DNA of 23,055 nt from Saccoglossus kowalevskii (GCF_000003605.2 NW_003124902.1:483590-506644), one strand, 5' to 3'. Counted from the stretch's first letter, positions 11,971-21,781 are shown. The notes: generated by a model not told the origin, from the sequence alone. Numbers and translations: made by a program.

Positions 11971-12312
11971 AAACAATGAATGGGTTGGATGCACGAAAAG
12001 GATTCAGTCTTTACCTGGGCTTAAGTTTAATCACTATTATTGTAGTCTTTGTCCAAATACGACTACCTCAACTAGACACAATGTTCAAGTCCTATGCACG
12101 AAAAGACGATACAAAACGTTCAATATTAACGTCAATTATCAAAATATGTCAGCTCTATTATTAGACGAAAATGTACTGGTTTTAGAAAATAACTCGCCAA
12201 GCTCCTTATATAAAACGAATCTTTCAAATCATGTTGTTAGATCGAACAGTGCAAGTTACGGGAAACATTTTACTCCAAAGTACCACCAACTAGCAACCAC
12301 CAAATTAAAGAA
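11971..12312 (+). other. Gal3ST exon 1 (start, membrane anchor, stem)
   Basis: The exon follows a good acceptor (ttgtttgcag, ending 11970) and ends at a strong donor, GTAAGT at 12313. ATG at 11976 opens a frame with a basic N-terminus (MNGLDARKG) and a hydrophobic helix (FSLYLGLSLITIIVVFVQI), a typical Golgi signal-anchor. That frame stops at 12162-12164. The stem continues in the frame offset by one deleted base, which stays open to the donor (MSALLLDENVLVLE... to KLKK). Only this second frame joins exon 2 in phase: two bases left over plus one from exon 2. Hence one frameshift between about 12070 and 12150 explains both frames. Confidence 0.7.
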
Positions 12313-12781
12313 GTAAGTAAACACTAAAGTAGTTTTAACTATCATTTATCATTTCTAGAAGGTGGTGTGAATTACCAAATATCGCCGTAGTCTTTTTAAT
12401 GTGTTGCGCCATAATTTAATACATCTGTATAGGGTTACAAATGGGCAATCTAAAATACATAAATAATAATGCTTTATTTATCAAGTATAAGTACACACAG
12501 AGTAACATAAATTCAGTTTATCATTTGTCTTATAGTAACGTGTTATGTGTTGATAGGCCAATAAATAATTATGTGTACCTTTAATGCATACTGAATTTGA
12601 TAAATGCACTTTCTTTTGTTATTAAAAATAATCACATTTCACATTGATATACTGTTAGCTATCTATGAAAACAACCTACTTGAACATATTTTTTTCAGTT
12701 AAAACAGATCAAATATGAAACTATTCAGAAAAAGATGTATCTTGTATTATTTCTGATATGTATACTGTATTTTTGTTTCAG
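12313..12781 (+). other. Gal3ST intron
   Basis: Bounded by GTAAGT at 12313 and by a pyrimidine-rich acceptor ending in cag at 12779-12781, a length of 469 bases. Phase 2 on both sides restores the reading frame into DFIELKEPRY of exon 2. Confidence 0.7.
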
Positions 12782-13863
12782 TGATTTTATAGAGCTGAAG
12801 GAGCCACGTTACACTGTTATAAAAGAACGCTCCGGTAATGGATCGCTCCCGCGTGTGCACTGTCGAAGAGAAACCAATGTATTTTTTTTGAAAACACACA
12901 AAACGGGCAGTGAAACTACATGTCAGATGTTCATACGTTTTGCTGACATCAGAAATCTTTCTATTGTCCTACCCACGTTCAAATTTTCAGGTTTTGGTTG
13001 GCCATTTCCGTTAGAGGAGAAACATTACATACATCAATCAGACAATGACAAGTTCAACATAATGTGTCTTCATTGCATATATAACAGACACGCTATTGCC
13101 CATATCATGGCAGAGAATACGAAGTATGTTACTATTCTGCGCCATCCGTGGAATCAGTTCAAATCGGCATTTATTTTTTTTGGATGGAAAACAGTTGTTG
13201 AAAACACTACACACCATTTAGAAACGTTTCTTAATGATCCGGAGCGTTTTTAAAAATTGGAAAATGCCACAAGCTATAAACATATGAGAAATTGTTATGG
13301 CTTTTGATTTAGGATTGCCTCCTAAAATGTATGATGACGTGCACGCTATCATGAGATTTGTGAATAAGATTGATACTGTCTTCGACCTTGTGATGATATT
13401 GTAATACTATGACGAATCATTGATACTCCTGAGACGCATGCTGTGTTGGAGACTTGAAGATATACTGTATATACCCATCAATGTGAGGAAAAGAAATACG
13501 CCGGTCCAACCAAATACTGAACAGCTGTATCGTCACTTTAGTCAAGCCGATTTTACCCTGTATGAGCACTTCTTAGCAATATTCAAACAACGTATTAGTA
13601 ATTCGCCCGGAATACTGGAAGAAGTTGACCATTTTCGAAACGTCAATGAAAACTTCCTGTTTTTTTGTAAACGTGCTTCACGAAACGACTCGCTAACTTT
13701 TGAGGTCGACAAATCAAATTGGAATGATAGGTTCAACCTTGATGCATCATACTGTAATAAATCAAGAATGTTTATCCCAGACTATGTTCGACATTTAAAG
13801 AAAACGCGTTATGACATAGAGACAGAGAGTCCAAGAAAAAAATTATTCTACTGGCGACTTTGA
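12782..13863 (+). other. Gal3ST exon 2 (catalytic domain, interrupted)
   Basis: The frame runs open to TAA at 13251-13253, after the PAPS motifs and an ETFLNDPERF helix. It then continues in the same frame as KLENATSYKHMRNCYGF, shifts by one base at the T-run 13302-13305 and continues as a segment beginning with Asp-Leu-Gly-Leu-Pro-Pro-Lys, meets TAA at 13402-13404 just before a Tyr-Tyr-Asp-Glu-Ser segment typical of the family, and then stays open to the natural-looking stop at 13861. The acceptor is at 12781. Confidence 0.78.
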
Positions 13864-13941
13864 CAATATTGTTCTATAATTAAATTATTTCGGTCGGAGG
13901 CTAAATTAAAATGTTGAATTTATTCATTTTGTTGCCTTTCA

Positions 13942-13947
13942 AATAAA
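13942..13947 (+). terminator. Poly(A) signal of the Gal3ST locus
   Basis: AATAAA, 79 bases after the terminal stop codon. Position and hexamer are canonical, but in AT-rich DNA the motif is common. Confidence 0.45.
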
Positions 13948-16900
13948 TCATTAACAGTTATTGTATTTCCTGAACAATCAATATGTACTGTAATCAAACT
14001 GGCATTGCTTCTATATGTATCATTGCTGGAATTGTGATTGACTCCTTACATTATGACAGGATATCACTGGCTCAATCATAAATATATTCGGAGATGACCC
14101 ATGAGCTCTTAGGAACCCAGACTTACATTACAGATTATGAAACAGTTTTTGAGTTGAGGGAAGTGTCCAACCAAGAATTTGAACGGACTAGTGGGCGGAC
14201 AAAATAGATATTGGCGGTTTTTTAATATTTATTTTTCAAATTCAGAATAGCCTCATTGATAATTCTAAGAACAAATTATTCTTACCATAAGCTTTAATAA
14301 AATATTGTCGGAATCTGGAAAATAACATACCCGTTTTTTGTAAAAGTACAACATAAACTATTTAGAAATGTGTGGTTTGCTATGGACAGTCTGATGGTAT
14401 TTTTGTTTTGTTTGGGTTTGAGATGTGAAAATGCGACCAACGTATAATTTTGGGCTGGCTAACAAACAACTTACGACGTTCATCCACTAATCTGACATCA
14501 TGAATTGTATTTGTAGTATGGCTGCTCTTTCTTATTTGTTGCGAAATCACATTTTTTGTTTTCAGATTTGTATTGTAAAGAAACTACACAATGTGACATT
14601 GGGTATTGCTTATTTGGAAAGAAATGGGCTTGAATAATAATTTCTTCTTTCCTGCGTTCCTAAGGAGGCCTGAATTGCCGCACTTAGTTGTTTACTTTGA
14701 ATTGTTATGTTAACAACAATCATTATGAATAAAAGACATTTTCATAGCTGTAAAAAGTTATATACTAGTAAACATGATTCGATTTTCATTTCAATTGGCG
14801 GAATATCTATCACACTGCTAATCTAAGTATTGTTATTGTGTGGGGGAATGTTAGATGTGATAAAACATGGTCATCCCGAAATGCCACGATTGTGGTATGA
14901 TCTCGGGTTGATGTTTATGATCAAAATATTTATGACACGATTCATTTTGGTTCTGGTAATATAATTATTATGATCCTTACCACCATCTTCTTGGATAGAC
15001 AACAAATCACAGGACTGCCTTCAGAAACATACGATATTTTTTTAATTTGTGGCACTTTGTGAAAGTCTATAGTGTCTACAACATTTATATGTATTTATAT
15101 GCATTGTTTACGTATAATATGTTTTCAGTTCTGTTCAGTTTCATTCCATTCGAAACACGACAATCTAAAAGCTGATAAAAAATACAGTATACTATCACTT
15201 TTAAATTGTCACATTATGTTTAATGAGTTACATGTTGAGTACACACTGTGCATCTCATACTGAGCATACAATGACACCCCTATAGAAGTCTTTCTAGAAT
15301 GGACCAGTTGGAATTGTCATGTTTCCGTATTCACAAAGTATGAATTAGTTCGAAACCGTTATCATTTCCAAGTACATACACATCAAAGAGCGTTTAAGCC
15401 AGTTAAAGTTTGTCAATACTAACCCGAATTCCCCATCACATAATAAATATATAAATTGTTTTTCAAAACTAACTAAGTGCAGGTGTTACATTGTTATGAA
15501 CTATACTCTCTCCCAATCATTGATAGTTACCGTTACAGGATGTGGTATGTGCTGATTACAGCAACTTAATCAGGGAGATGTATCGAATGAAATCATGTTT
15601 CGACATTAACATGATGTAGTTTGTTTACGAGTCAGAGAAAACAACGGTAGGTTTCACAACACAAGTTGTATGTTGCTTGTGACTCGAAGTTTGGTTAGCA
15701 CGTGTACAGGGATTATTGAGAGGGGGTAATTGTGATGTGTGGCCACGTGGTGTACGAGACAGCAGTGTCTGAGGTAAACCATAGTTACTTGCCACTGTCA
15801 TTAGCAACAGCCATCCTTATGCAGTGCGTCATCCAAGAGACATTGCATTAAGAATATTTCATCACAACGCAAGAACAACAATAATAATTGACGATAACAC
15901 ATGAAGACAAATCAGAATTTGTTGTATTCTCGGTATTATTTGTCGGAACCAAATAGAATATGCAGCATGTTCAATCTCATGTACGAAGAACATTAATATT
16001 TACAGCCTGTCAGTCTTGAAAGCCTTGTTATTGCTTTCTTTCTCCTTTTTCAATTTTTTGTCTTTTTTTCAAACGACTTCTTTTTTAAAACGACTGTACC
16101 AATCAGCCTTACAATTGGGTTATACGTTCTACTTGTTCTGCTCTACTCAGTGACTCAGTGACAACAATTGTTGATTAGTCACGTTGCTCAGCCGTCATCT
16201 CGGATTTTGTAAACCTCGGGAGTGCTCAAATGCACTATCCTCTGGGTTCTAGACCTCTCGAATTTGTGTGTGTAGTATCAATGGATTATGGGTACTATTA
16301 GTCACAAGAAAACGTGAGCAGGCATATAACTTTGGCATCCATTTTTACTTTTCGTAAAAGATTAAGTCATCAACTAAATCACACTACTGTTTAAATTGTT
16401 GTGATATTTGGTACGCAGCATCTTCCGAGAAATCTGTTCGAAATGATTTTGTCAGATTTGTCATTTAACACGTGATGAATAAATTTTGTAATTACCATAA
16501 ATCGAACAATTACTCGTAATGTATTTTTCTAATTGAAATTTTGCAATTTTTATCTGCTCTACTAGCACGATTCATCTTAAATACAAGTAACGTGGCTTGG
16601 ATTGTTTTATGAAAAGAGATATAGACTATTTTTTTTAATTTTTTTAAGTCATTTGCATAATTAGTACTTAAGTAAACAGACTAGCCAAATTTGATGTTTC
16701 TCCTCGTAAAGCCCAACGGCAGTTCTGGAGAAGATGATATGTTTGAATAAGGACCTTACAACACTATAAAACAAAGGGTTAGACAATGTGATTTTGTTAT
16801 CTTAGATACTCTAGAATAATAAGACGTAATCCTAATATTCAATGAAAAAAAACACAATAAGGAATTGGACGTCAGTTTCACATTCCAAAATAGTATGTTT

Positions 16901-17854
16901 AAGTCATCAATTATTTAACCAATTACTATTGTATAACGAATGGCAGCATCCCCTCATTTGCTAATATAAGGTGGTTGTTTGTTTTATTAATAGTTTAGAG
17001 ATTTGCATTTACCGGTTATTGTGTATATGAATGAACACATTAAAATAAACTATTATTAACTGTCATGTTTTTCTAGCAACATTAGCTTATTTATAACAGC
17101 CTGTTAGCAGCAGTCTGATAATGGCTGATTACAGGTATATCTTATGATTGTCATAATAATTATCTGGTCCTGATAATTTTACATAAATAAAATCACAAAC
17201 GGCAATCCAACCACTTAGCGTGCGGCAAATATTTACCGTTCTTATGAACTTCATTTAGCAACCTCAGAATAAACGCATGGAGATGCAAAATCATGACAAT
17301 GCAATGATGTATTCTATGAAAAGGGAGCGGTAGTTATGTAATCAAAATATTTTAGCCCAAAAAATTGTCATCGTTACATGTAATGAAAAATTTAATACAA
17401 AATTGAATGAATCCCACAAAATTACTCAATATGCGGTTTGTATAGCAAAACGAATGTATGAAACAGTTGCTTCCCAGCTGTCATATTTAACACATTTTCA
17501 TTAAACGGAGCAGTATTTCAATAATATACTTTTAATTGAATGGGATTTTTGCTGAGCTGTTGCAATGGATTCAGCTATGTGGCGGATAATTGCCCATCCA
17601 CTGTCCAAAAATGATGTGAAAACAAAATGTTGGTGTATCAACTCTCATTGCAACTATTAACAATATGATACATAATATAAAGATAATTTATAGTTGAAGA
17701 TGTATTATTCGCTATTAAAAGAATTATTCAAAATGTTACTTGCTTTATTTGAAACTATAGTTCCTTTATAATATGTGATTACACTACAATTAAATATAAT
17801 TGCTATTCTGCATCCAATTGAAACGGTCAGTTTAATCTAGATGTAAGCCACCAA
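13948..17854. other. Long non-coding stretch between the two sulfotransferase remnants
   Basis: About 3.9 kb without a supportable gene. There is a pyrimidine-rich tract near 16030-16090. The 15625-15807 region is open on the - strand for 60 codons but resembles nothing known. I looked here for the N-terminal half of the downstream CHST (its 5'-PAPS-binding loop) and did not find a recognisable copy. Confidence 0.5.
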
Positions 17855-17859
17855 TTGCT

Positions 17860-18379
17860 GTGTATGTTCAACAACCACAAACAGCTTCTCTCCCAAACAC
17901 GTATGTTAAAGATTGCTCTGTCATTGTATGTCATGCGTTCACTAACAAAAACAAAATGCAATTGTTACAAAAAAGTGTGCCATCGTGGTTTCAGCTGCCA
18001 GAGAACTGTATTGTCAGGATTTGTACAAGGTTGGGGAAATTATAGGTACATTTGTATTGAAAGAGACAATTGATTTGAAGATTATTTACCTCATATGTGA
18101 TCCAAGAGCAAAGGCTTCTGGGACGTTCAGCGACGAGAACTTATGGAGAAGCAAAGCAATCTGTTGAAATCTGTTGTACATAATTGTAAACAGATATTTA
18201 ACATGGTATTATATGCTAAAAACATGCCTACATGGTTACAAGATCGTTATAAAATTGTTAGATACGAGGACCTCGCATCCAATTCAATCGCAATGGTTGA
18301 AGATATATATAAATTCCTGCACATGAATATACCATATGAAGTGACATCCTGGATGGAAGAACAATCAAAGAAAGCTTAG
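17860..18379 (+). pseudogene. Carbohydrate 6-O-sulfotransferase (CHST/GST family) pseudogene, C-terminal part
   Basis: CHST enzymes sulfate C6 of Gal, GalNAc or GlcNAc in the Golgi using PAPS. The frame at 17985 reads LKIIYLICDPRAKASG, the family's 3'-phosphate-binding motif (normally Leu-x-Arg-Asp-Pro-Arg-Ala), but with Cys in place of the first Arg. The sequence then moves by frameshift, near 18110-18125, into a frame with QRRELMEKQ, a conserved Cys (NCKQI), WLQDRYKIVRYEDLASNSI and IYKFLHM, the hallmark C-terminal block, ending at TAG 18377-18379. Upstream, ENCIVRICTRL in a third frame (before 18045) may be the preceding strand. The N-terminal PAPS loop and the membrane anchor are absent. 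Frameshifts plus loss of a PAPS-binding Arg argue for a dead copy. Same strand as the Gal3ST remnant, 4 kb downstream. Confidence 0.75.
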
Positions 18380-18438
18380 AAAGAACTCCCACGTGCTGAG
18401 AGTGTTGGAGACACATTAAATATAATTTGAAATTACTT

Positions 18439-20034
18439 AGCTGAAAACTAATTGTGCAAATCAGAAAATTAACATGAACAGATTTGATTGTAAAACTAAT
18501 GAGGTCTGCGCAATGTAACAAAAACTCTATGTACCAAGTTTAATTGAAATGTGATTAGAAACAGAAAATTATGAATGATTATGCTAATTAGGGAAATAAT
18601 ATGAACAGAGTTTTACACCTAACTAATTAGGTTTGTACATTGTCCTAGAGCATCTTTGTACTAAGTTTCATTAAAATGGAAATTAGTACTTTAGATATCA
18701 GTGTGAAAGCTTAAAATTGGTTAATTATGCAAATTGGGTAATTAATATGTACAGATTTTAACCCACAATTATCCAGGTCTGTCTATTGTCCTACAGCATC
18801 CGTGTATAAACATTCATTGATATGTGATGATTAGTACCTGAGATATCAGTGTGAAAGTTGGAAATTGGTTAATTATGCAAATTAGGTTATTAATATGCAC
18901 AAATATAACCAAAAACTAATTGGGTCTCTGCATAATTCTAGAATCAATGAAATGTGATGATTAGTACTTTAGATATCAGTAGAAAAGCTGAAAATTAATT
19001 ATACAAATTAGGTAATTAATATGCACAATTATTCACCCTAATACTAATCAGGTCTCTGCATAGTCCTAAAGGATCCATGTACCAAGTTTCATTGAAATGC
19101 GATGATTAGTACTTGAGATACCTGTGGAAAAGCTGAAAAGTAACTAATTATGCAAATTAGGTGATTAATATGCACAAATATTTATCCGAAACAATCAATC
19201 TCTGCATAGTCCTTGAGTATGTAAGTACCAAGTTTCATTGAAATGTAATGCTCACTACTTATATCAAAAGCTGAAAAATAAGTAATTATGTAAATTAGGT
19301 AATTATATGTACTGATATTACCATAAAAATTATCATAAGACATCTATGTACCAAGTTTCATTGAAATGTGATGATTAGTACTTGAGATATCAGTGGAAAA
19401 ATCGAAAATTGACTAATCATTATGCAAATTAGGTAATTAGTATCCACGGATTATTACCAAAAACTAATCAAAACCTAGCATTAGTTCAGAGCATCTATGT
19501 ACCAAGTTTCATCAAAATCCAGTGAGTAGTTGTTTAGATATCAGTGGAACAGTCATGGAACCACTAAAAAATAGCTAATTATCATGCAAATTAGTTAATT
19601 AATATGTACGGATTTTTACCAAAAACTAATCAAATCTGCGCATATGTTCAGAGTATCTATGTACCAAGTTTCATCAAAATCGAATGAGTGGTTCTTTAGA
19701 TATCAGTGGAACAGTCATAGAGCAGCTAAAAATTAGCTAATTATCATGCAAATTAGGTAATTAGTATGCACGGATTTTTACCAAAAACTAATCAAATCTG
19801 CGCATATGTTCAGAGCACCTATGTACCAAGTTTCATCAAAATCCAATGAGTGGTTCTTTAGATATCAGTGGAACAGTCATAGAACAGCTAAAAATTAGCT
19901 AATTATCATGCAAATTAGGTAATTAACGAGCATGGAATTTGACCAAAACCTAATCAAATCTGCGCATTGGCACAGAGCATCTATGCACCAAGTTTCATCA
20001 AAAACCGATGTATGGTTCTTAGCAGTGGAACAGT
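18439..20034. repeat. Tandem array, ~11 units, period shifting from ~145 to 162 bp
   Basis: Anchoring on the recurrent 'gtaccaagtttcat' block gives unit positions 18531, 18658, 18802, about 18940, 19079, 19225, 19348, 19499, 19661, 19823 and 19985. The last four are spaced exactly 162 bases and are nearly identical. The earlier ones are 123-151 apart and more diverged. The long units carry an extra segment (acagtcatagaacagctaaa). Each unit holds a tatgcaaattaggtaatta-like block, an 'accaaaaactaatca' block and 'gatatcagtggaa'. Confidence 0.92.
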
Positions 20035-20035
20035 C

Positions 20036-20082
20036 GGACACACATACACACATACACACACACACACACATACAGACACACT
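20036..20082. repeat. (CA)n microsatellite at the right end of the array
   Basis: Interrupted CA repeats with TACA and GACA variants, directly after the last, truncated tandem unit. Confidence 0.9.
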
Positions 20083-20091
20083 AACTGCAAA

Positions 20092-20123
20092 GACTCCCAT
20101 TTTGTGCTTCGCACATAGGAGTC
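20092..20123. other. Terminal hairpin of the tandem-repeat element
   Basis: GACTCC (20092-20097) pairs with GGAGTC (20118-20123), and TGTGC (20103-20107) pairs with GCACA (20111-20115) around a TTC loop, with a small asymmetric internal bulge. Helitron/Helentron elements end close to such a hairpin. Confidence 0.75.
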
Positions 20124-20126
20124 AAA

Positions 20127-20750
20127 AACACAAGGAACAAAATGAAGGTCGTTCAGAGAAAAGTCGTAATTTATTACCCACAGCCGCGGGAATGTGCTTA
20201 GCTATCAGGAAAACGAAATTTATCTAATCCATGTGCAATAATGATATCATTGAGGAGATAAACTCATGTTGTTGACTCAATTACAAAATACAGACTATTG
20301 TAAAGATTCATTTTTCTGTTAATTTTTCATGAATATTGTTGTGTATGTTCGTAGGTTCATATGAAAAGTTAGACTCCATAATATATATAATATACAGAAA
20401 TATATGTATAAATTATAGATAAGCATATTATTATGTAATATAATGAATAATTTTAACAAACTGTTTTGTTTCCAATGACAATGACATGGTCCGAAAGCCA
20501 TTCAAATTGTAAATATAGTTATTCATAAGATGATTATGCAATGTAGACATTGATCTATGATAGGTTGAGCAATTTTAATGTTATGTGAACAATGAGAATA
20601 CAGCTAAAACACATGTTCAAATATATCTCAGAGCAGAGTATTAGTCCTCAGATGGAAAATTCATGAAAAACCTTCTAAATAAAAATGACGTCAAAACAAT
20701 CTATCTAGATTGTCAGCATCCTTTATTTTATGTTTAATGAATGAAGAATG
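20127..20750. other. Non-coding stretch
   Basis: AT-rich, with an imperfect TA tract near 20379-20420. Nothing else that I can support. Confidence 0.55.
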
Positions 20751-20873
20751 TTAGATTTAGAAGTATGGCAGAAGGTGGTGAGAGCATTTCGCAACTTGCA
20801 GCTAGATTAAGTAGTTGACCGATGGGTATAGCTGTTTGAAGTTAATAGGAGTTTTGATGCAGTTGAGGACGTA

Positions 20874-21254
20874 GTGATAAGAGAACAACGGATGAGTACT
20901 TTTGGTAATAAGTTGTCAATTGTCATAGGTGAAAGGTCACCCATGTCAGTTAAAGAAATGGCTGCATTAGCTGATAAGTTAAGAGATGCATGTAGACAGA
21001 CAGGTGGTCGATTTGGTCAGTCTAAGGCAAAGTCAGGCTGTTCTATTCGTGGTGATCTAAGCTACTGTGCTGTCAGTTGTCCTAAGTGTTATAAAAGCCC
21101 CAAACATCGAGTTAAGTCAGCTGCTATGTTTACATGTGATCAGGATAGTAATGATCCACAGGAAGTCAGTGCTACATGTGTAGTTCATGAAATTACAGAT
21201 GCAAGTAGGCATCCATGTTTACAAGGACGAGATAGAGTTGAAATGTGGCCATGA
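20874..21254 (+). pseudogene. Retroelement gag remnant with SCAN-like capsid helix and knuckle
   Basis: The 126-codon frame starts with REQRMSTFGNKLSIVIGERS, then MSVKEMAALADKLRDACRQT. The pattern 'Glu-Gln...Leu...Phe/Ile-x-x-Glu-Arg-x-Pro-x-Ser-x-x-Glu-Met-x-x-Leu-Ala-Asp' is that of the SCAN-like capsid C-terminal domain found in Ty3/gypsy Gag proteins and in vertebrate SCAN zinc-finger proteins. At about residues 69-79, CPKC followed by a His six residues later resembles a CCHC knuckle whose spacing and last Cys have decayed. Upstream (20760-20870), in broken frames, Trp- and Phe-containing helices fit the first part of the domain. Confidence 0.62.
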
Positions 21255-21500
21255 GCTGTCAATTATTAGTGTTGCCAGTGTTGCACCAGCTAATAGGATG
21301 GTGAGTGGTATGTCTGTTGTTCAAGGCTTCATTGGCAGTACTGAGATATAGGTCCTTCGTGATAGTGGGTGTAGTTTGGTTGTAGTATTAGCTAGACTAT
21401 ATATAGATACACGCTTCTATGTTGGTGAGCTCGAGGTACTGCGTATGAGGACCCAAGTGTATATTATCTTATTATTGGTGACATGAGTCGAGCCAGGGTG
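21238..21500 (+). pseudogene. Retroelement protease remnant with Asp-Ser-Gly
   Basis: A frame different from the gag frame reads CGHELSIISVASVAPANRMV and then GMSVVQGFIGSTEI, a TAG stop at 21349-21351, and VLRDSGCSLVVV with the Asp-Ser-Gly active site at 21361-21369. It goes on to YIDTRFYVGELEVLRMRTQV and, after a one-base shift, YYLIIGDMSRARVP, which matches the C-terminal 'Tyr-Asp-Leu-Ile-Ile-Gly-Asn' region of gypsy-type proteases. The active site itself is intact, but the stop and frameshift prevent a product. Confidence 0.65.
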
Positions 21501-21781
21501 CCCCACAGCAAATGTGATATCCCAGAGTTCAATTCGTTTTGTACCATTCAATATACACTTTATCGCCGCACGAGGGCGCAATTTCAAATTGAAAGAAAAA
21601 CTAGCATTCTGGAATTTTCATTTTTTTGACGTTTTTTACCCGGATCGTTTTAACCATTTCAATAAATAGTTATAGACTATAATTGATTATGCGAAATTAC
21701 TGCATTTTTGGTGGTTTTTGGCCTACTCCTCTCACTGTTATGTTAGATTTACCGCAAGAGTGCCTCCTCTGTATTATCAAC
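21501..21781 (+). promoter_or_regulatory. Possible promoter region of a right-hand gene
   Basis: The stretch contains a short GC-rich patch (atcgccgcacgagggcgc, near 21563) in otherwise AT-rich DNA and precedes a Kozak-like ATG. There is no defined TATA or initiator. The assignment depends on the tentative exon that follows. Confidence 0.2.

Larger units (their letters stand above)
11971..13863 (+). pseudogene. Galactose-3-O-sulfotransferase (Gal3ST family) pseudogene, two exons
   Basis: Gal3ST enzymes are Golgi type II membrane proteins that move sulfate from PAPS to the 3-OH of galactose on glycolipids or glycoproteins. Exon 1 encodes a short cytosolic tail and one membrane anchor. Exon 2 encodes the PAPS 5'-phosphosulfate motif FLKTHKTGSET, the 3'-phosphate motif ILRHPWNQFKSAF (Arg and Ser kept), GLPPKMYDD, a RRMLCW helix and a complete C-terminus ending at 13863. 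Defects are an exon-1 frameshift, TAA at 13251, one extra T in the run at 13302-13305 and TAA at 13402. The retained intron and matching splice phase show an unprocessed gene copy, not a retrocopy. Sequencing error could explain the T-run indel, but hardly all four defects. An AATAAA lies 80 bases past the stop. Confidence 0.85.
18384..20126. mobile_element. Helentron-derived non-autonomous element (HINE/'pearl'-like)
   Basis: Three parts in fixed order: a central array of about 11 tandem units of 125-162 bp (18439-20034), a CA-rich microsatellite (20036-20082) and a strong hairpin (20092-20123). This architecture is described for pearl elements of bivalves and for Helentron-associated elements of other animals. 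There is no coding capacity, as expected for a non-autonomous copy. A weaker hairpin at 18386-18410 that shares CTCCCA with the right-hand hairpin may mark the left end. No target duplication is visible, consistent with Helitron-type transposition. The class assignment is by architecture, not by homology search. Confidence 0.6.
20760..21500 (+). mobile_element. Second Ty3/gypsy-like remnant: gag plus protease only
   Basis: A gag segment with SCAN-like helices, a degenerate zinc knuckle and a protease active site follow one another on the + strand. At least two frameshifts (about 21235 and about 21450) and an internal TAG at 21349 break the frames. Nothing resembling RT follows; by about 21500 the similarity ends. 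The protease signature (Leu-Arg-Asp-Ser-Gly-Cys) is of a different lineage from the element at 6.2-8.6 kb, so the two are not halves of one insertion. Confidence 0.68.

Noticed and set aside
12735-12781. Open frame extending upstream of the Gal3ST exon 2 acceptor
   Set aside because: The hydrophobic run MYLVLFLICILYFCFS is the translated pyrimidine-rich intron end. The acceptor at 12781 and the matching phase with exon 1 explain the locus better than a separate signal-anchor start.
13542-13736. 64-codon open frame on the - strand
   Set aside because: It lies antisense within the Gal3ST C-terminal coding region and is a shadow of it.
15625-15807. 60-codon - strand frame in a less AT-rich patch
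   Set aside because: No recognisable domain, splice context or upstream start signal. Length is within chance.
18258-18521. 87-codon open frame on the - strand
   Set aside because: Antisense to the CHST C-terminal block and running into the repeat array. No protein-like features of its own.
18439-20034. CRISPR-like or gene-cluster interpretation of the tandem array
   Set aside because: The units are directly adjacent, diverged, 123-162 bp long and without unique spacers, in animal DNA. It is a tandem repeat within a transposable element.
19967-20227. 86-codon open frame through the CA microsatellite
   Set aside because: The Thr-His repeat is the translated microsatellite. The frame crosses the element's hairpin and end, so it is not a gene.
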